From an uncultured Muribaculaceae bacterium (GTDB lineage: Bacteria > Bacteroidota > Bacteroidia > Bacteroidales > Muribaculaceae), in NCBI GenBank assembly GCA_910584525.1, contig CAJUAT010000023.1:1-37926 (forward strand): 37,926 nt of DNA, read 5' to 3'. The position numbers and the translations under genes are program-made. Shown here in pieces: positions 22,744-31,240 of this stretch (positions are counted from its first letter, which is position 1; each line of letters opens with the position of its first letter). The notes under the pieces are model-generated. The model saw only the letters and a program-made list of their open reading frames with translations. It had not been told where the DNA came from and made no database searches.

Positions 22744-23338
22744 AGAGTACAGGATTTGTGGCAGGGTCGTTGTACATCTTCATCTGGCGGTACACCTTCA
22801 TGAACTTACGGCCTTTGGCGATGTCGTCGAGGAGCTGCTGAATGGCTGTAGAGAGGTCGCGGCGCTGTTCGAGGAGCACGTCGAGTTTGGCGCGGCAGGC
22901 GGCGAGGTGGGCGGCGTCGGCGTCGGTGCGCTCTGTCTGCTCGCGCATGTGCCATATCTTCAGCGCCAGTATCGACAGACGGTCCAGCGCCCATGCCGGA
23001 GATTCCGTGTTGATGGTCGCGTCAGCAGCAACTGTCACATCCCTGTATTTGTCGCGATACCATGTGTCGATATCCTCCACCATGTCGGTGCGCACCTGGT
23101 TGCTCCTGTCGATGCGGCGCTTGAGCGCAAGAGCCGCTACAGGGTCTATCTCCGGGTCGCGGATGATGTCCTCAAGATGCCACTGCACGGCATCAACCCA
23201 ATTCTTGCCATAAAGGATATGTTCGAAAGTCCCCTCGGCGTAAGGATTCACGCAGGGAGCGTCGACATTGTCGGTGATATGATAGTCGGCCACGCTGCGG
23301 TCGAACACTTCATTTGCTTTTTCTATTTCTACTGACAT
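22727..23338 (-). CDS. DUF4254 family protein
   Basis: The 203-residue soluble helical protein shows the DUF4254 signature LYGKNWVDAVQWHLEDIIRD (about residues 47-66), RRIDRSNQVRTDMVEDIDTW (about 78-97) and a C-terminal IQQLLDDIAKGRKFMKVYRQ. The function is unknown; its coupling to a GT9 transferase suggests a role in envelope glycan synthesis. It has its own promoter at 23388-23418. Confidence 0.9.
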   Translation of the reverse strand: MSVEIEKANEVFDRSVADYHITDNVDAPCVNPYAEGTFEHILYGKNWVDAVQWHLEDIIRDPEIDPVAALALKRRIDRSNQVRTDMVEDIDTWYRDKYRDVTVAADATINTESPAWALDRLSILALKIWHMREQTERTDADAAHLAACRAKLDVLLEQRRDLSTAIQQLLDDIAKGRKFMKVYRQMKMYNDPATNPVLYGKKG

Positions 23339-23387
23339 GGAATAGACTTTAGGTCACCGGCAGGCCGGCGTAAGTTATTTTCATCAG

Positions 23388-23434
23388 CAAAAATAATAAA
23401 TCGTGGGAAAAAGGCAAAAAAATTCGTAAATTTG
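23388..23434. promoter_or_regulatory. Divergent overlapping promoters
   Basis: On the minus strand TTTG (23418-23415), 19 nt, TATTTTTG (23395-23388) serves DUF4254. On the plus strand TAAATTTG (23427-23434), without a good -33 box, serves the nucleoside kinase operon and ends 5 nt before its ATG. The two overlap, so they may compete. Confidence 0.65.
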
Positions 23435-23439
23435 CAGTG

Positions 23440-24927
23440 ATGGAAGAAAAGAGGAGGAAATACGCATACACCCGTTCGTTGTGTATGCTGCTTTACAGCG
23501 CGGTATATCGGGAGCTTCCCGGCAAGATACTGCGCATAGAGCATTCGATATCGAGAGGTCAATATTGCCGTATACTCAACAGCGACGAGAGTGTCTTCCG
23601 GGTAGACCACGAGCTTGTGGAGAGGCTTCGGGGGAGGATGCGCGAGCTTGTGTCCCGCGACCTTCCCTTCGAGGAGCATACATGCAGCCGTGAGGAGGCT
23701 ATCGAAATATTCCGGCGCGACGGGCTGCTGCAGAAGGTGTCGCTGCTGGAGACGATAGCCATGGAGGAGGTGGCCTACTATACTCTCGACGGCATCCACG
23801 ACGGCTACGTAGGCCGGTTGCTCGACCGCACATCAGAGGTGGCCGTGTTCGACCTGCGGCCATACAAGGAGGGTATGCTTCTTTTAGGTCCCGACCCGGA
23901 CAATCCGTCAAAGGTGGTGCTTCCTATACGTCAGGCCAAGATGTACAACGCCTTCCGCCGCAGTCTGGAGTTCAACCGGGTCACGAAAGTGGACTGTGTC
24001 GGACGGCTCAACGAGGCTGTGGAGAAGTGCGAGACGCCGATGCTCATCAATGTTGCCGAGGCGATGCATGCCAAGGCGTTGTCGCGTATTTCCGACGACA
24101 TCATGCGGCGGCATCGCAAGGGAGGAGCCTCGCTGGTGATGCTCGCCGGCCCCTCGTCGTCGGGAAAGACCACCACCTGCAAGCGTCTCGCCGTACAGCT
24201 CATGACAAACATGATCACCCCGCGGATGATTAGCCTCGACGACTACTTCGTCGACCGCCACCAGACGCCCCGCGACGAGACCGGCGACTATGACTACGAA
24301 AGCCTTTACGCCCTCGACCTGGAGCGTTTCAACGCCGACCTCAACGCCCTGCTCGCCGGCAAGGAGATCAACCTTCCCACCTACAGCTTCGAGCTGGGGC
24401 GCCGTGTGGAGAAACCACGTCCGTTGCGCCTCGACAAGGACGACGTGCTTATCATCGAAGGCATCCATGGCCTCAATCCGGAGCTTACCGCCGGCATACC
24501 CGCCGGGCAGGTCTACAAGCTCTATGTGTCGGCGCTGACATCCCTGCGGCTCGACAACCACAACTGGATATCCACCTCCGACAACAGGCTGTTGCGGCGC
24601 ATGGTCCGCGACTCCAGATACCGCGGCACATCCCCCGAGCAGACCCTCGAGCGCTGGCCTTCCGTACGTCGCGGTGAGGAAAAATGGATATTCCCCTTCC
24701 AGGAGAATGCCGACGCCGTGTTCAACTCATCGCTGATTTTCGAGCTGGGGGTGATGAAAGACTATCTGCAGCCGCTGCTGTTAGGTGTTTCCGAAGACTC
24801 GCCCTGCTACGAAGAGGCCCGCTGGCTCGCCGACTTCCTCGGCTATTTCCTCTCCATCCCCGACACACAGGTACCTTCCAATTCGCTGCTGCGTGAGTTT
24901 CTCGGCGGCAGCTCATTCCGCTACTGA
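23440..24927 (+). CDS. Nucleoside kinase (uridine kinase-like), lacking the TGS domain
   Basis: The 495-residue protein (ATG 23440; GTG 23437 is an alternative) has the ThrRS-SAD-like middle region (RELVSRDLPFEEHTCSREEA) and a C-terminal uridine-kinase domain with the P-loop AGPSSSGKTT, SLDDYFVD, DYDYESLYALDLERF and EGIHGLNPELT, ending SLLREFLGGSSF. It would phosphorylate a nucleoside. Bacteroides homologues as I recall are about 550 residues and begin with a TGS domain; that segment is absent and the protein opens near the YxRSLCxxLY block. First gene of a coupled five-gene operon; its stop overlaps mgtE. Confidence 0.88.
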   Translation: MEEKRRKYAYTRSLCMLLYSAVYRELPGKILRIEHSISRGQYCRILNSDESVFRVDHELVERLRGRMRELVSRDLPFEEHTCSREEAIEIFRRDGLLQKVSLLETIAMEEVAYYTLDGIHDGYVGRLLDRTSEVAVFDLRPYKEGMLLLGPDPDNPSKVVLPIRQAKMYNAFRRSLEFNRVTKVDCVGRLNEAVEKCETPMLINVAEAMHAKALSRISDDIMRRHRKGGASLVMLAGPSSSGKTTTCKRLAVQLMTNMITPRMISLDDYFVDRHQTPRDETGDYDYESLYALDLERFNADLNALLAGKEINLPTYSFELGRRVEKPRPLRLDKDDVLIIEGIHGLNPELTAGIPAGQVYKLYVSALTSLRLDNHNWISTSDNRLLRRMVRDSRYRGTSPEQTLERWPSVRRGEEKWIFPFQENADAVFNSSLIFELGVMKDYLQPLLLGVSEDSPCYEEARWLADFLGYFLSIPDTQVPSNSLLREFLGGSSFRY

Positions 24928-26291
24928 TGAAAGAATTCACTACAGAAGCCATAGAAAGGATAGAAGAGCTGATCGACGGGCAGCACCGTGATGAAGTGCT
25001 GGCGGAGATAGAGGGCATGCACCCCGCCGACATCGCCGAGCTTTTCCAGCATCTCAACCTTCGGCAGGCCGAATGGGTCTTCGAGCTTATCCCCAACAGG
25101 GAGGCGAAGGCCGACGTGCTCATGGAGCTTGACGAGGAGGACCGCAAGAAACTCCTCGAGGGTATGGACCCCGAGCAGATCGGCCATTACATAGACCTCC
25201 TCGACACCGACGACGCCGTGGACCTTATCCAGGAACTCGACGAGGCCGACCGCGAGGAGGTGATACAGAACATCGGCGACGTGGAGCAGGCCGGCGATAT
25301 CGTCGACCTTCTGCAGTACGACGAGGATACCGCCGGCGGTCTCATGGGTACGGAGCTTATCTCCGTCAACGAGAACCTCTCCATGCCCGACTGCCTCAAG
25401 GAGATGCGTCACCAGGCCGAAGACCTCGACGATATCTATAATGTGTACGTGGTCGACGACGACAATCGCCTGAAGGGCGTGTTGCCGCTAAAGAAGATGA
25501 TCACCCATCCCTCCGTGTCGAAAATAAAGCATGTCATGGAGACCGACCCCATGTCGGTTAAGGTAGACATGCCTATCGAGGAGGTTGCCATCGACTTCGA
25601 GAAATATGACCTTGTGGCGATGCCGGTAGTCGACAGTATCGGGCGCCTTATGGGACAGATTACCGTCGACGACGTGATGGACCAGGTCCGCGAGCAACAG
25701 GAACGCGACTATCAGCTGGCCTCGGGTATCTCCAGCGACATCGACGCCGACGACTCCATCTTCGCGCAGACCAAGGCCCGGTTGCCATGGCTGCTGATAG
25801 GCATCGTGGGCGGTATCGTCAACTCGCTGATTCTCGGCGGCTTCGAGGCGCAGATCGCCGCCGTCACCGCTCTGGCATTCTTCATACCCCTCATCGGAGG
25901 CACCGGCGGCAATGTCGGTGTGCAGGCTTCCGCAATCGTGGTGCAGGGCCTCGCGAACGGCCGCCTCGAACTTACTCAGTTCTGGAAGCAGATATGGCGC
26001 GCCGTCAGAATAGCGCTGCTGAACGCAATAGTGATTTCCGGCGTGGTATTCCTGTACATCCTCCTTACCGAAAACAAGGATATGGCGCTGTGCATGGCCG
26101 TGTCGGTGTCGCTGTTCGCCGTAGTGATTTTCGCCACCGTATTCGGAACACTCGTGCCCCTTACCCTCGAGAAACTGAAAATAAACCCGGCACTCGCCAC
26201 CGGCCCATTCATCCAGATTACCAACGACGTGGTCGGCCTTCTCATATATGTCGGCATGTCGATATGGATGCTGAGCATTTTTCCCCATTGA
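24927..26291 (+). CDS. mgtE: Magnesium transporter MgtE
   Basis: The 454-residue protein has the MgtE N-domain (HPADIAELFQHL, then repeated Asp/Glu helices that bind regulatory Mg2+), a CBS pair (about 140-255) and five C-terminal helices with the pore signature GGTGGNVGVQASA and ATGPFIQITNDVVGL. It is a Mg2+-gated channel in the inner membrane. The ATG shares one base with the kinase stop (TGATG), so translation is coupled; no Mg2+ riboswitch could precede it in this arrangement. Confidence 0.95.
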   Translation: MKEFTTEAIERIEELIDGQHRDEVLAEIEGMHPADIAELFQHLNLRQAEWVFELIPNREAKADVLMELDEEDRKKLLEGMDPEQIGHYIDLLDTDDAVDLIQELDEADREEVIQNIGDVEQAGDIVDLLQYDEDTAGGLMGTELISVNENLSMPDCLKEMRHQAEDLDDIYNVYVVDDDNRLKGVLPLKKMITHPSVSKIKHVMETDPMSVKVDMPIEEVAIDFEKYDLVAMPVVDSIGRLMGQITVDDVMDQVREQQERDYQLASGISSDIDADDSIFAQTKARLPWLLIGIVGGIVNSLILGGFEAQIAAVTALAFFIPLIGGTGGNVGVQASAIVVQGLANGRLELTQFWKQIWRAVRIALLNAIVISGVVFLYILLTENKDMALCMAVSVSLFAVVIFATVFGTLVPLTLEKLKINPALATGPFIQITNDVVGLLIYVGMSIWMLSIFPH

Positions 26292-26294
26292 ATC

Positions 26295-28907
26295 ATGGCA
26301 AAGATAGTAGAGACCCCGCTGATGAAGCAGTATACGGAGATGAAGAAGAAGCATCCCGACGCCATTCTTCTCTTCCGCGTGGGCGACTTTTACGAGACAT
26401 TTTCCGAAGATGCGATAACGGCGAGCGAGATACTGGGCATCACTCTTACGCGGCGTGCCAACGGGTCGGCGAAGTATGTAGAGCTTGCCGGCTTTCCGCA
26501 TCATGCCCTCGACACGTACCTGCCGAAGCTTGTCAGAGCGGGGCGGCGTGTGGCCATCTGCGAGCAGCTGGAGGACCCTAAGCTCACCAAGAAGCTGGTG
26601 AAGCGCGGCATTACCGAGCTGGTGACCCCCGGCGTCAACCTCTCCGACAGCTCCATGGCCAGCCGCGACAACAACTTCCTTGCCGCCGTACATTTCAACA
26701 AGACGTCGGTAGGCGTGGCTTTTCTGGACATGACCACCGGAGAGTTCGTCTGCGAGCAGGGCGACCGTCGGCAGGTCGACAAGCTGCTGTCGACGCTACA
26801 GCCCAAGGAGCTGCTGCGTCAGCGCGGCACACGCCAGGACTGCGAGGAGTCTTTCTCGCACCGATGCAGCTGCTACGAACTCGACGACTGGATATATACC
26901 ACCGACGCCGCCGGCGAACGCCTGCAGAACCATTTCGGCACCAACACCCTCAAAGGTTTCGGCGTGGCGAATATGCCGGAGGCGGTGATAGCCGCCGGAA
27001 GCATCCTCCACTATCTCGACATCACGGGCCATACAAGCCTGGGACATATCACCTCGCTGCGCCGTATCGGCCACGAGCGTTTCGTGACCCTCGACCGCTT
27101 TACCATCCGCAACCTGGAGCTTGTGGATTCCCTCACTCCCGAGGGCATGTCGCTGCTGCAGGTGCTCGACCATACCTCCACACCCATGGGAGGACGCCGG
27201 CTGCGCAACTGGCTCCTGTTCCCCGTCACCGACATCGCCGAGATCACGCGGCGCCAGGATGTGGTGGAATACTTCTTCCGTGACCCCGGTTTCCGCGACC
27301 GTGCCGAGGAAGTGCTGCGGCGTGTCGGCGACCTCGACAGGCTGGTATCGCGACTGGGCGCCGGCCGTATCAGCCCCCGCGACGCCGTGGCCCTGGGCAA
27401 CTCTCTGGAGGCTACCGCCTCGCTGCGCAGGCTCCTACAGCAGACCGACTCTGAAATACTCCGCGACATCGCGGCCAGGATGGAGGATGTGGAGGCCCCC
27501 GTGGATGCCATAAGGCGTACACTCAGTCCCGACGCCCCGGCAAAGACCGGAGGCGGTAACGTCATAGCTCCGGGCGTCGACCCGCAGCTCGACGAATACC
27601 GCAACGTCCGAGACCATGCCGCACAGATGATCGACAATATCCGCGAGCGAGAGACAGCCATCACCGGTATTTCGTCGCTAAAAATCGGCTATAACAATGT
27701 ATTCGGATATTATATCGAGGTGCGCAACACCCACAAGGATAAGGTGCCGCCGTCGTGGATACGCAAGCAGACCCTGACGGCCGCCGAGCGATATGTCACG
27801 CCAGAGCTCAAGGAGCTGGAGGATAAGATCATGCAGGCCGGCGATGCCATAAAGGCATTGGAGGAATCGATATACGGTCAGCTCGTCAAGGGACTGCAGC
27901 AATTCATAGGGTCGATGCAGACAATGGCCCGTGGCGCCGGATATGTCGACACGTTGCTGTCGCTGGCGGTGGCCGCCGAGAGATTCAGGTATGTTCGTCC
28001 GGTGGTCGACGACTCGCTGACGCTTAGCATCACCGAGGGGCGTCATCCTGTGATAGAACGCCGTCTGCCCGCCGGCGAGCCTTATATCAGCAACAGTGTG
28101 GAGCTCGACTGCGACAAGACGCAGGTGATGATGATCACCGGCCCCAACATGAGCGGTAAGTCGGCGCTCCTGCGCCAGACAGCACTCATAACCCTTATGG
28201 CCCAGATAGGCTCATTCGTGCCCGCACAGGCCGCAAGAATCGGTTTCGTCGACAGGATTTTTACCCGTGTGGGGGCTTCCGACAACATCTCCCTCGGCGA
28301 GTCTACATTCATGACGGAGATGAACGAGGCCGCCGCCATCCTCAACAACATGACCCCCAGGTCGCTGATTCTTTTCGACGAGCTGGGCCGCGGCACCTCC
28401 ACATACGACGGCATATCCATAGCCTGGGCAATCGTGGAGCATATTCACGAGAACGACGCATGTCATCCCAAGACGCTCTTCGCCACCCATTACCATGAGC
28501 TCAACGAGATGGAGAACACCTACCGGCGCATCGTCAATTACAACGTGTCGGTCAAGGAGATAGGGGGGAAGGTGGTGTTCATGCGCAAGCTTGAGCGGGG
28601 AGGGTCGGCCCACAGTTTCGGCATACATGTGGCGCGGCTTGCTGGGATGCCGCCGTCGATAGTGCGTCGTGCCGACCAGGTGCTTGCCAAGCTCGAGAAG
28701 AAGGATGGCGACGCGCCCAAGGCCGAGGTGGGAGCCCTTGCCGCCGCACGCGAAGGGTACCAGATGAGCTTCTTCCAGCTCGACGACCCTCTGCTCGGGC
28801 AGATACGCGACCGGCTCCTGACTCTTCAGATCGATAACCTCACCCCTCTGCAGGCCCTCGAGACATTGCACGACCTGCAGTGTCTCATAACAGGTAAACA
28901 AAGATGA
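26295..28907 (+). CDS. mutS: DNA mismatch repair protein MutS
   Basis: The 870-residue protein recognises mismatches in replicated DNA. The mismatch-contact motif VGDFYETF (Phe32, Glu34) is intact. The connector, lever and clamp regions follow, then the ATPase with Walker A GPNMSGKS (from residue 616), GASDNISLGESTFMTEM, ILFDELGRGTSTYDG and the ATHYHEL switch. The tail (DRLLTLQIDNLTPLQAL) carries the helix typical of MutS dimerisation. It starts 3 bp after mgtE and overlaps the radical SAM gene by ATGA. Confidence 0.97.
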   Translation: MAKIVETPLMKQYTEMKKKHPDAILLFRVGDFYETFSEDAITASEILGITLTRRANGSAKYVELAGFPHHALDTYLPKLVRAGRRVAICEQLEDPKLTKKLVKRGITELVTPGVNLSDSSMASRDNNFLAAVHFNKTSVGVAFLDMTTGEFVCEQGDRRQVDKLLSTLQPKELLRQRGTRQDCEESFSHRCSCYELDDWIYTTDAAGERLQNHFGTNTLKGFGVANMPEAVIAAGSILHYLDITGHTSLGHITSLRRIGHERFVTLDRFTIRNLELVDSLTPEGMSLLQVLDHTSTPMGGRRLRNWLLFPVTDIAEITRRQDVVEYFFRDPGFRDRAEEVLRRVGDLDRLVSRLGAGRISPRDAVALGNSLEATASLRRLLQQTDSEILRDIAARMEDVEAPVDAIRRTLSPDAPAKTGGGNVIAPGVDPQLDEYRNVRDHAAQMIDNIRERETAITGISSLKIGYNNVFGYYIEVRNTHKDKVPPSWIRKQTLTAAERYVTPELKELEDKIMQAGDAIKALEESIYGQLVKGLQQFIGSMQTMARGAGYVDTLLSLAVAAERFRYVRPVVDDSLTLSITEGRHPVIERRLPAGEPYISNSVELDCDKTQVMMITGPNMSGKSALLRQTALITLMAQIGSFVPAQAARIGFVDRIFTRVGASDNISLGESTFMTEMNEAAAILNNMTPRSLILFDELGRGTSTYDGISIAWAIVEHIHENDACHPKTLFATHYHELNEMENTYRRIVNYNVSVKEIGGKVVFMRKLERGGSAHSFGIHVARLAGMPPSIVRRADQVLAKLEKKDGDAPKAEVGALAAAREGYQMSFFQLDDPLLGQIRDRLLTLQIDNLTPLQALETLHDLQCLITGKQR

Positions 28908-29689
28908 AAGACCAGACAGTATTGTTTCACAGCACGATTTTCGGGCCCATCCATTCGCGGCGTCTGGGTACGTCGCTGGGTGTGAACCTCACGCCGGCCG
29001 ACGGCAAGGTATGTACTTTCGACTGCCTCTATTGCGAGGCGGGATTCAACGCGCAGGGTACCGGCAAGGCCGGCATCCCTCCACGCGCCGAGGTGGCACG
29101 CCTCCTCGAGGATAAACTGAAGGCCATGAGCGCCGCCGGCGACCCTCTCGATGTAATCACATTCTCCGGCAACGGCGAGCCTACTCTGCATCCCGACTTC
29201 CCCGGCGTAATCGACGACACCCTGCGTCTCCGCGACAAGTATTATCCTCAGGCCAAGGTATCGGTGCTCACCAACTCCACGCGTATCTTCGACCCTGCCG
29301 TGGCCGATGCCCTCGACAGGGTTGACAACAATATCCTGAAGCTCGACTCGGCTGTCGACGACACGATGCAGGCCCTCGACCGTCCCGTGTCGCGCGAGTT
29401 CACCGTCGGCAAAGTGGTGGAAGGTCTCAAGCGCTTTGCCGGCACAGGTATCATCCAGACCATGCTGCTGCGCGGCGAATATGAGGGGAAGAACGTCGAC
29501 AACACCACCCCCGCCGAGCTGGAGGCCCTGGCCGAGGCATATCTCGCCATCAGGCCCCGCGAGGTGATGCTTTACAGTATCGACCGCGCAACCCCCGCCG
29601 AGAACCTGCAGAAGGTGCCTAAAGAGGAGCTGGAGAAAATCGCAGGCTTCTTCAAGGCCAAAGGTATCCCTGTGGCCAGCTTTTCCTGA
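28904..29689 (+). CDS. Radical SAM protein
   Basis: The 261-residue enzyme carries the [4Fe-4S] motif VCTFDCLYCE (CX3CX2C, about residues 37-46), the GNGEPTLHPDF strand and an ending PKEELEKIAGFFKAKGIPV. It resembles COG0731-type Fe-S oxidoreductases; the substrate is unknown. It starts within the mutS stop and its own stop overlaps the next gene, so it belongs to the same operon. Confidence 0.88.
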   Translation: MKDQTVLFHSTIFGPIHSRRLGTSLGVNLTPADGKVCTFDCLYCEAGFNAQGTGKAGIPPRAEVARLLEDKLKAMSAAGDPLDVITFSGNGEPTLHPDFPGVIDDTLRLRDKYYPQAKVSVLTNSTRIFDPAVADALDRVDNNILKLDSAVDDTMQALDRPVSREFTVGKVVEGLKRFAGTGIIQTMLLRGEYEGKNVDNTTPAELEALAEAYLAIRPREVMLYSIDRATPAENLQKVPKEELEKIAGFFKAKGIPVASFS

Positions 29690-30615
29690 TGGTAATGAGA
29701 AGTATACGGCAAGGGTCGAGAATCGGGATAATATCGCCGGCGACGACGGTGAGGGAGGAATATATCGACGGCGCAGTGCGGATGCTTGCGTCGAGGGGTT
29801 ATGAGGGTGTTGTGATGCCCCATGCCAGGGGACCTGCCGACGGCAGCTACGCCTCGTCGGCGCGTAACCGTCTCGACGACTTCATGGCGGCATGGTGCGA
29901 CCCGGACATTGATGCCGTGCTGTGTGCACGCGGCGGTTATGGCGCTGCCCATCTCCTGCCCGACCTGCCTCCCGAAACCATTCGGCAGAATGCCAAATGG
30001 CTCATAGGCTTCTCCGACATTTCGGCATTCCATGCCTGTCTGACATCATTGGGCATCGAGTCGCTGCATGCACCCATGGCCAAACACCTCTGCGAGAATC
30101 CCGACAACAGGGCCACGCATGCCCTGTTCCATATCCTCGAAGGGGGAAGGATGGAGTATATGCTCGATGTGGCCGAGGAGCATCTGGGAGTGACGCCCGG
30201 CTATGCCGAAGGAAGGTTGTTGGGCGGCAATCTGGCAGTCCTCGACGGCCTGGCCGCTACCCCTTTCGACATGCTGGCGCGACCGCTGACCGAGGATGTG
30301 ATTCTTTTTATTGAGGATATAGCCGAGCCTATATATAAGGTGGAGAGAATGCTGTGGCGTCTGTATCTTTCGGGAGCTCTGTCAAAAGTCAAAGGGCTCA
30401 TCGTCGGGCGATTCACCGACTATAAGCCCTCGTTGAACTTCAATACGATGGAAGAGATGATAATGTCGCTGACTCGCCGGACAGGATTTGCGGGCATCCC
30501 CGTGGTCTATAACTTTCCCGTCGGGCATGTCGACGACAATCTGCCGCTTGTGGAAGGAGCGCGCGTGGCTCTTTCCGTGACTTCCGGTACGGTGCGCCTG
30601 AGTCAGCTCATATGA
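29689..30615 (+). CDS. LD-carboxypeptidase (peptidase S66, muramoyltetrapeptide type)
   Basis: The 308-residue enzyme removes the terminal D-Ala from murein tetrapeptides during recycling. The S66 layout is intact: CARGGYGAAHLLPDL, catalytic Ser109 in IGFSDISAF, Glu209 in FIEDIAEPIYKVERML and His280 in FPVGHVDDNLPL. It has no signal peptide, so it acts in the cytoplasm. The first ATG overlaps the radical SAM stop; a start at MRSIRQGSR (codon 3) is also possible. Confidence 0.93.
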   Translation: MVMRSIRQGSRIGIISPATTVREEYIDGAVRMLASRGYEGVVMPHARGPADGSYASSARNRLDDFMAAWCDPDIDAVLCARGGYGAAHLLPDLPPETIRQNAKWLIGFSDISAFHACLTSLGIESLHAPMAKHLCENPDNRATHALFHILEGGRMEYMLDVAEEHLGVTPGYAEGRLLGGNLAVLDGLAATPFDMLARPLTEDVILFIEDIAEPIYKVERMLWRLYLSGALSKVKGLIVGRFTDYKPSLNFNTMEEMIMSLTRRTGFAGIPVVYNFPVGHVDDNLPLVEGARVALSVTSGTVRLSQLI

Positions 30616-31135
30616 TCTGGAGGAGGTGGAGCTCGTCGGCTATCTCGTGGCCTGTCAGGGAGCGCTGCAGGGAGAGGACCCGCACGAACTCGTCGATTGC
30701 CGGATGCAGCCGTTCGTTGCGGAAGATGCGCCGCATGTATGTGTTGGCGCGGTTGTAAAGAGTCTCGGCCTCGTCTTCCTCAAGGCTGCACGTCTCGCAG
30801 CCTTCGGCCACTACCGTCCGGTAGAGCGTGTCCATGATGTCGGCGGGCACTTCCTCATGACGCCTTACCATCCACCGCGACATGACGTTCGACAAAGCCA
30901 TGGCCAGCGTGAGATTGTAATTGCTCAGCAGATTGTTCCACGACGCTTTCGGCGATATGCTCGGCGAACTGCTGAAATAATACTCGTGAGAGAACGACAC
31001 CATGGTGTCTTCACCGTCGAGGGAAATCGACGACACGCGGTCGAGGGCGTCGAGGGCCGCCAGCGATATCGCCATGCCCGCCAGCCCGTAAGCCCGGTCG
31101 TCGTCGTTGCTGTATATGATGCTTGTAGTGCTCAT
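30608..31135 (-). CDS. Conserved-looking hypothetical protein
   Basis: A soluble helical protein of 175 residues with no recognised domain. Features include an opening STTSIIYSNDDDRAYGLAGM, the internal SHEYYFSSSPSISPKASWNN and a C-terminal helix RVLSLQRSLTGHEIADELHL. It resembles Bacteroidales-only hypothetical proteins. It overlaps the convergent carboxypeptidase stop by 8 bp and lies 105 bp behind the porin-like gene, perhaps in the same transcript. Confidence 0.7.
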   Translation of the reverse strand: MSTTSIIYSNDDDRAYGLAGMAISLAALDALDRVSSISLDGEDTMVSFSHEYYFSSSPSISPKASWNNLLSNYNLTLAMALSNVMSRWMVRRHEEVPADIMDTLYRTVVAEGCETCSLEEDEAETLYNRANTYMRRIFRNERLHPAIDEFVRVLSLQRSLTGHEIADELHLLQII

Positions 31136-31240
31136 TGTTACTTTCTATATCATGGGTGCCTGTGCAAGGTCTCCTGTCATCCTGCGCAGGGTCTCTTTAA
31201 TCCTAACATGCAGAGGGGCGGGAATGTTGTGTCGGCGGTG

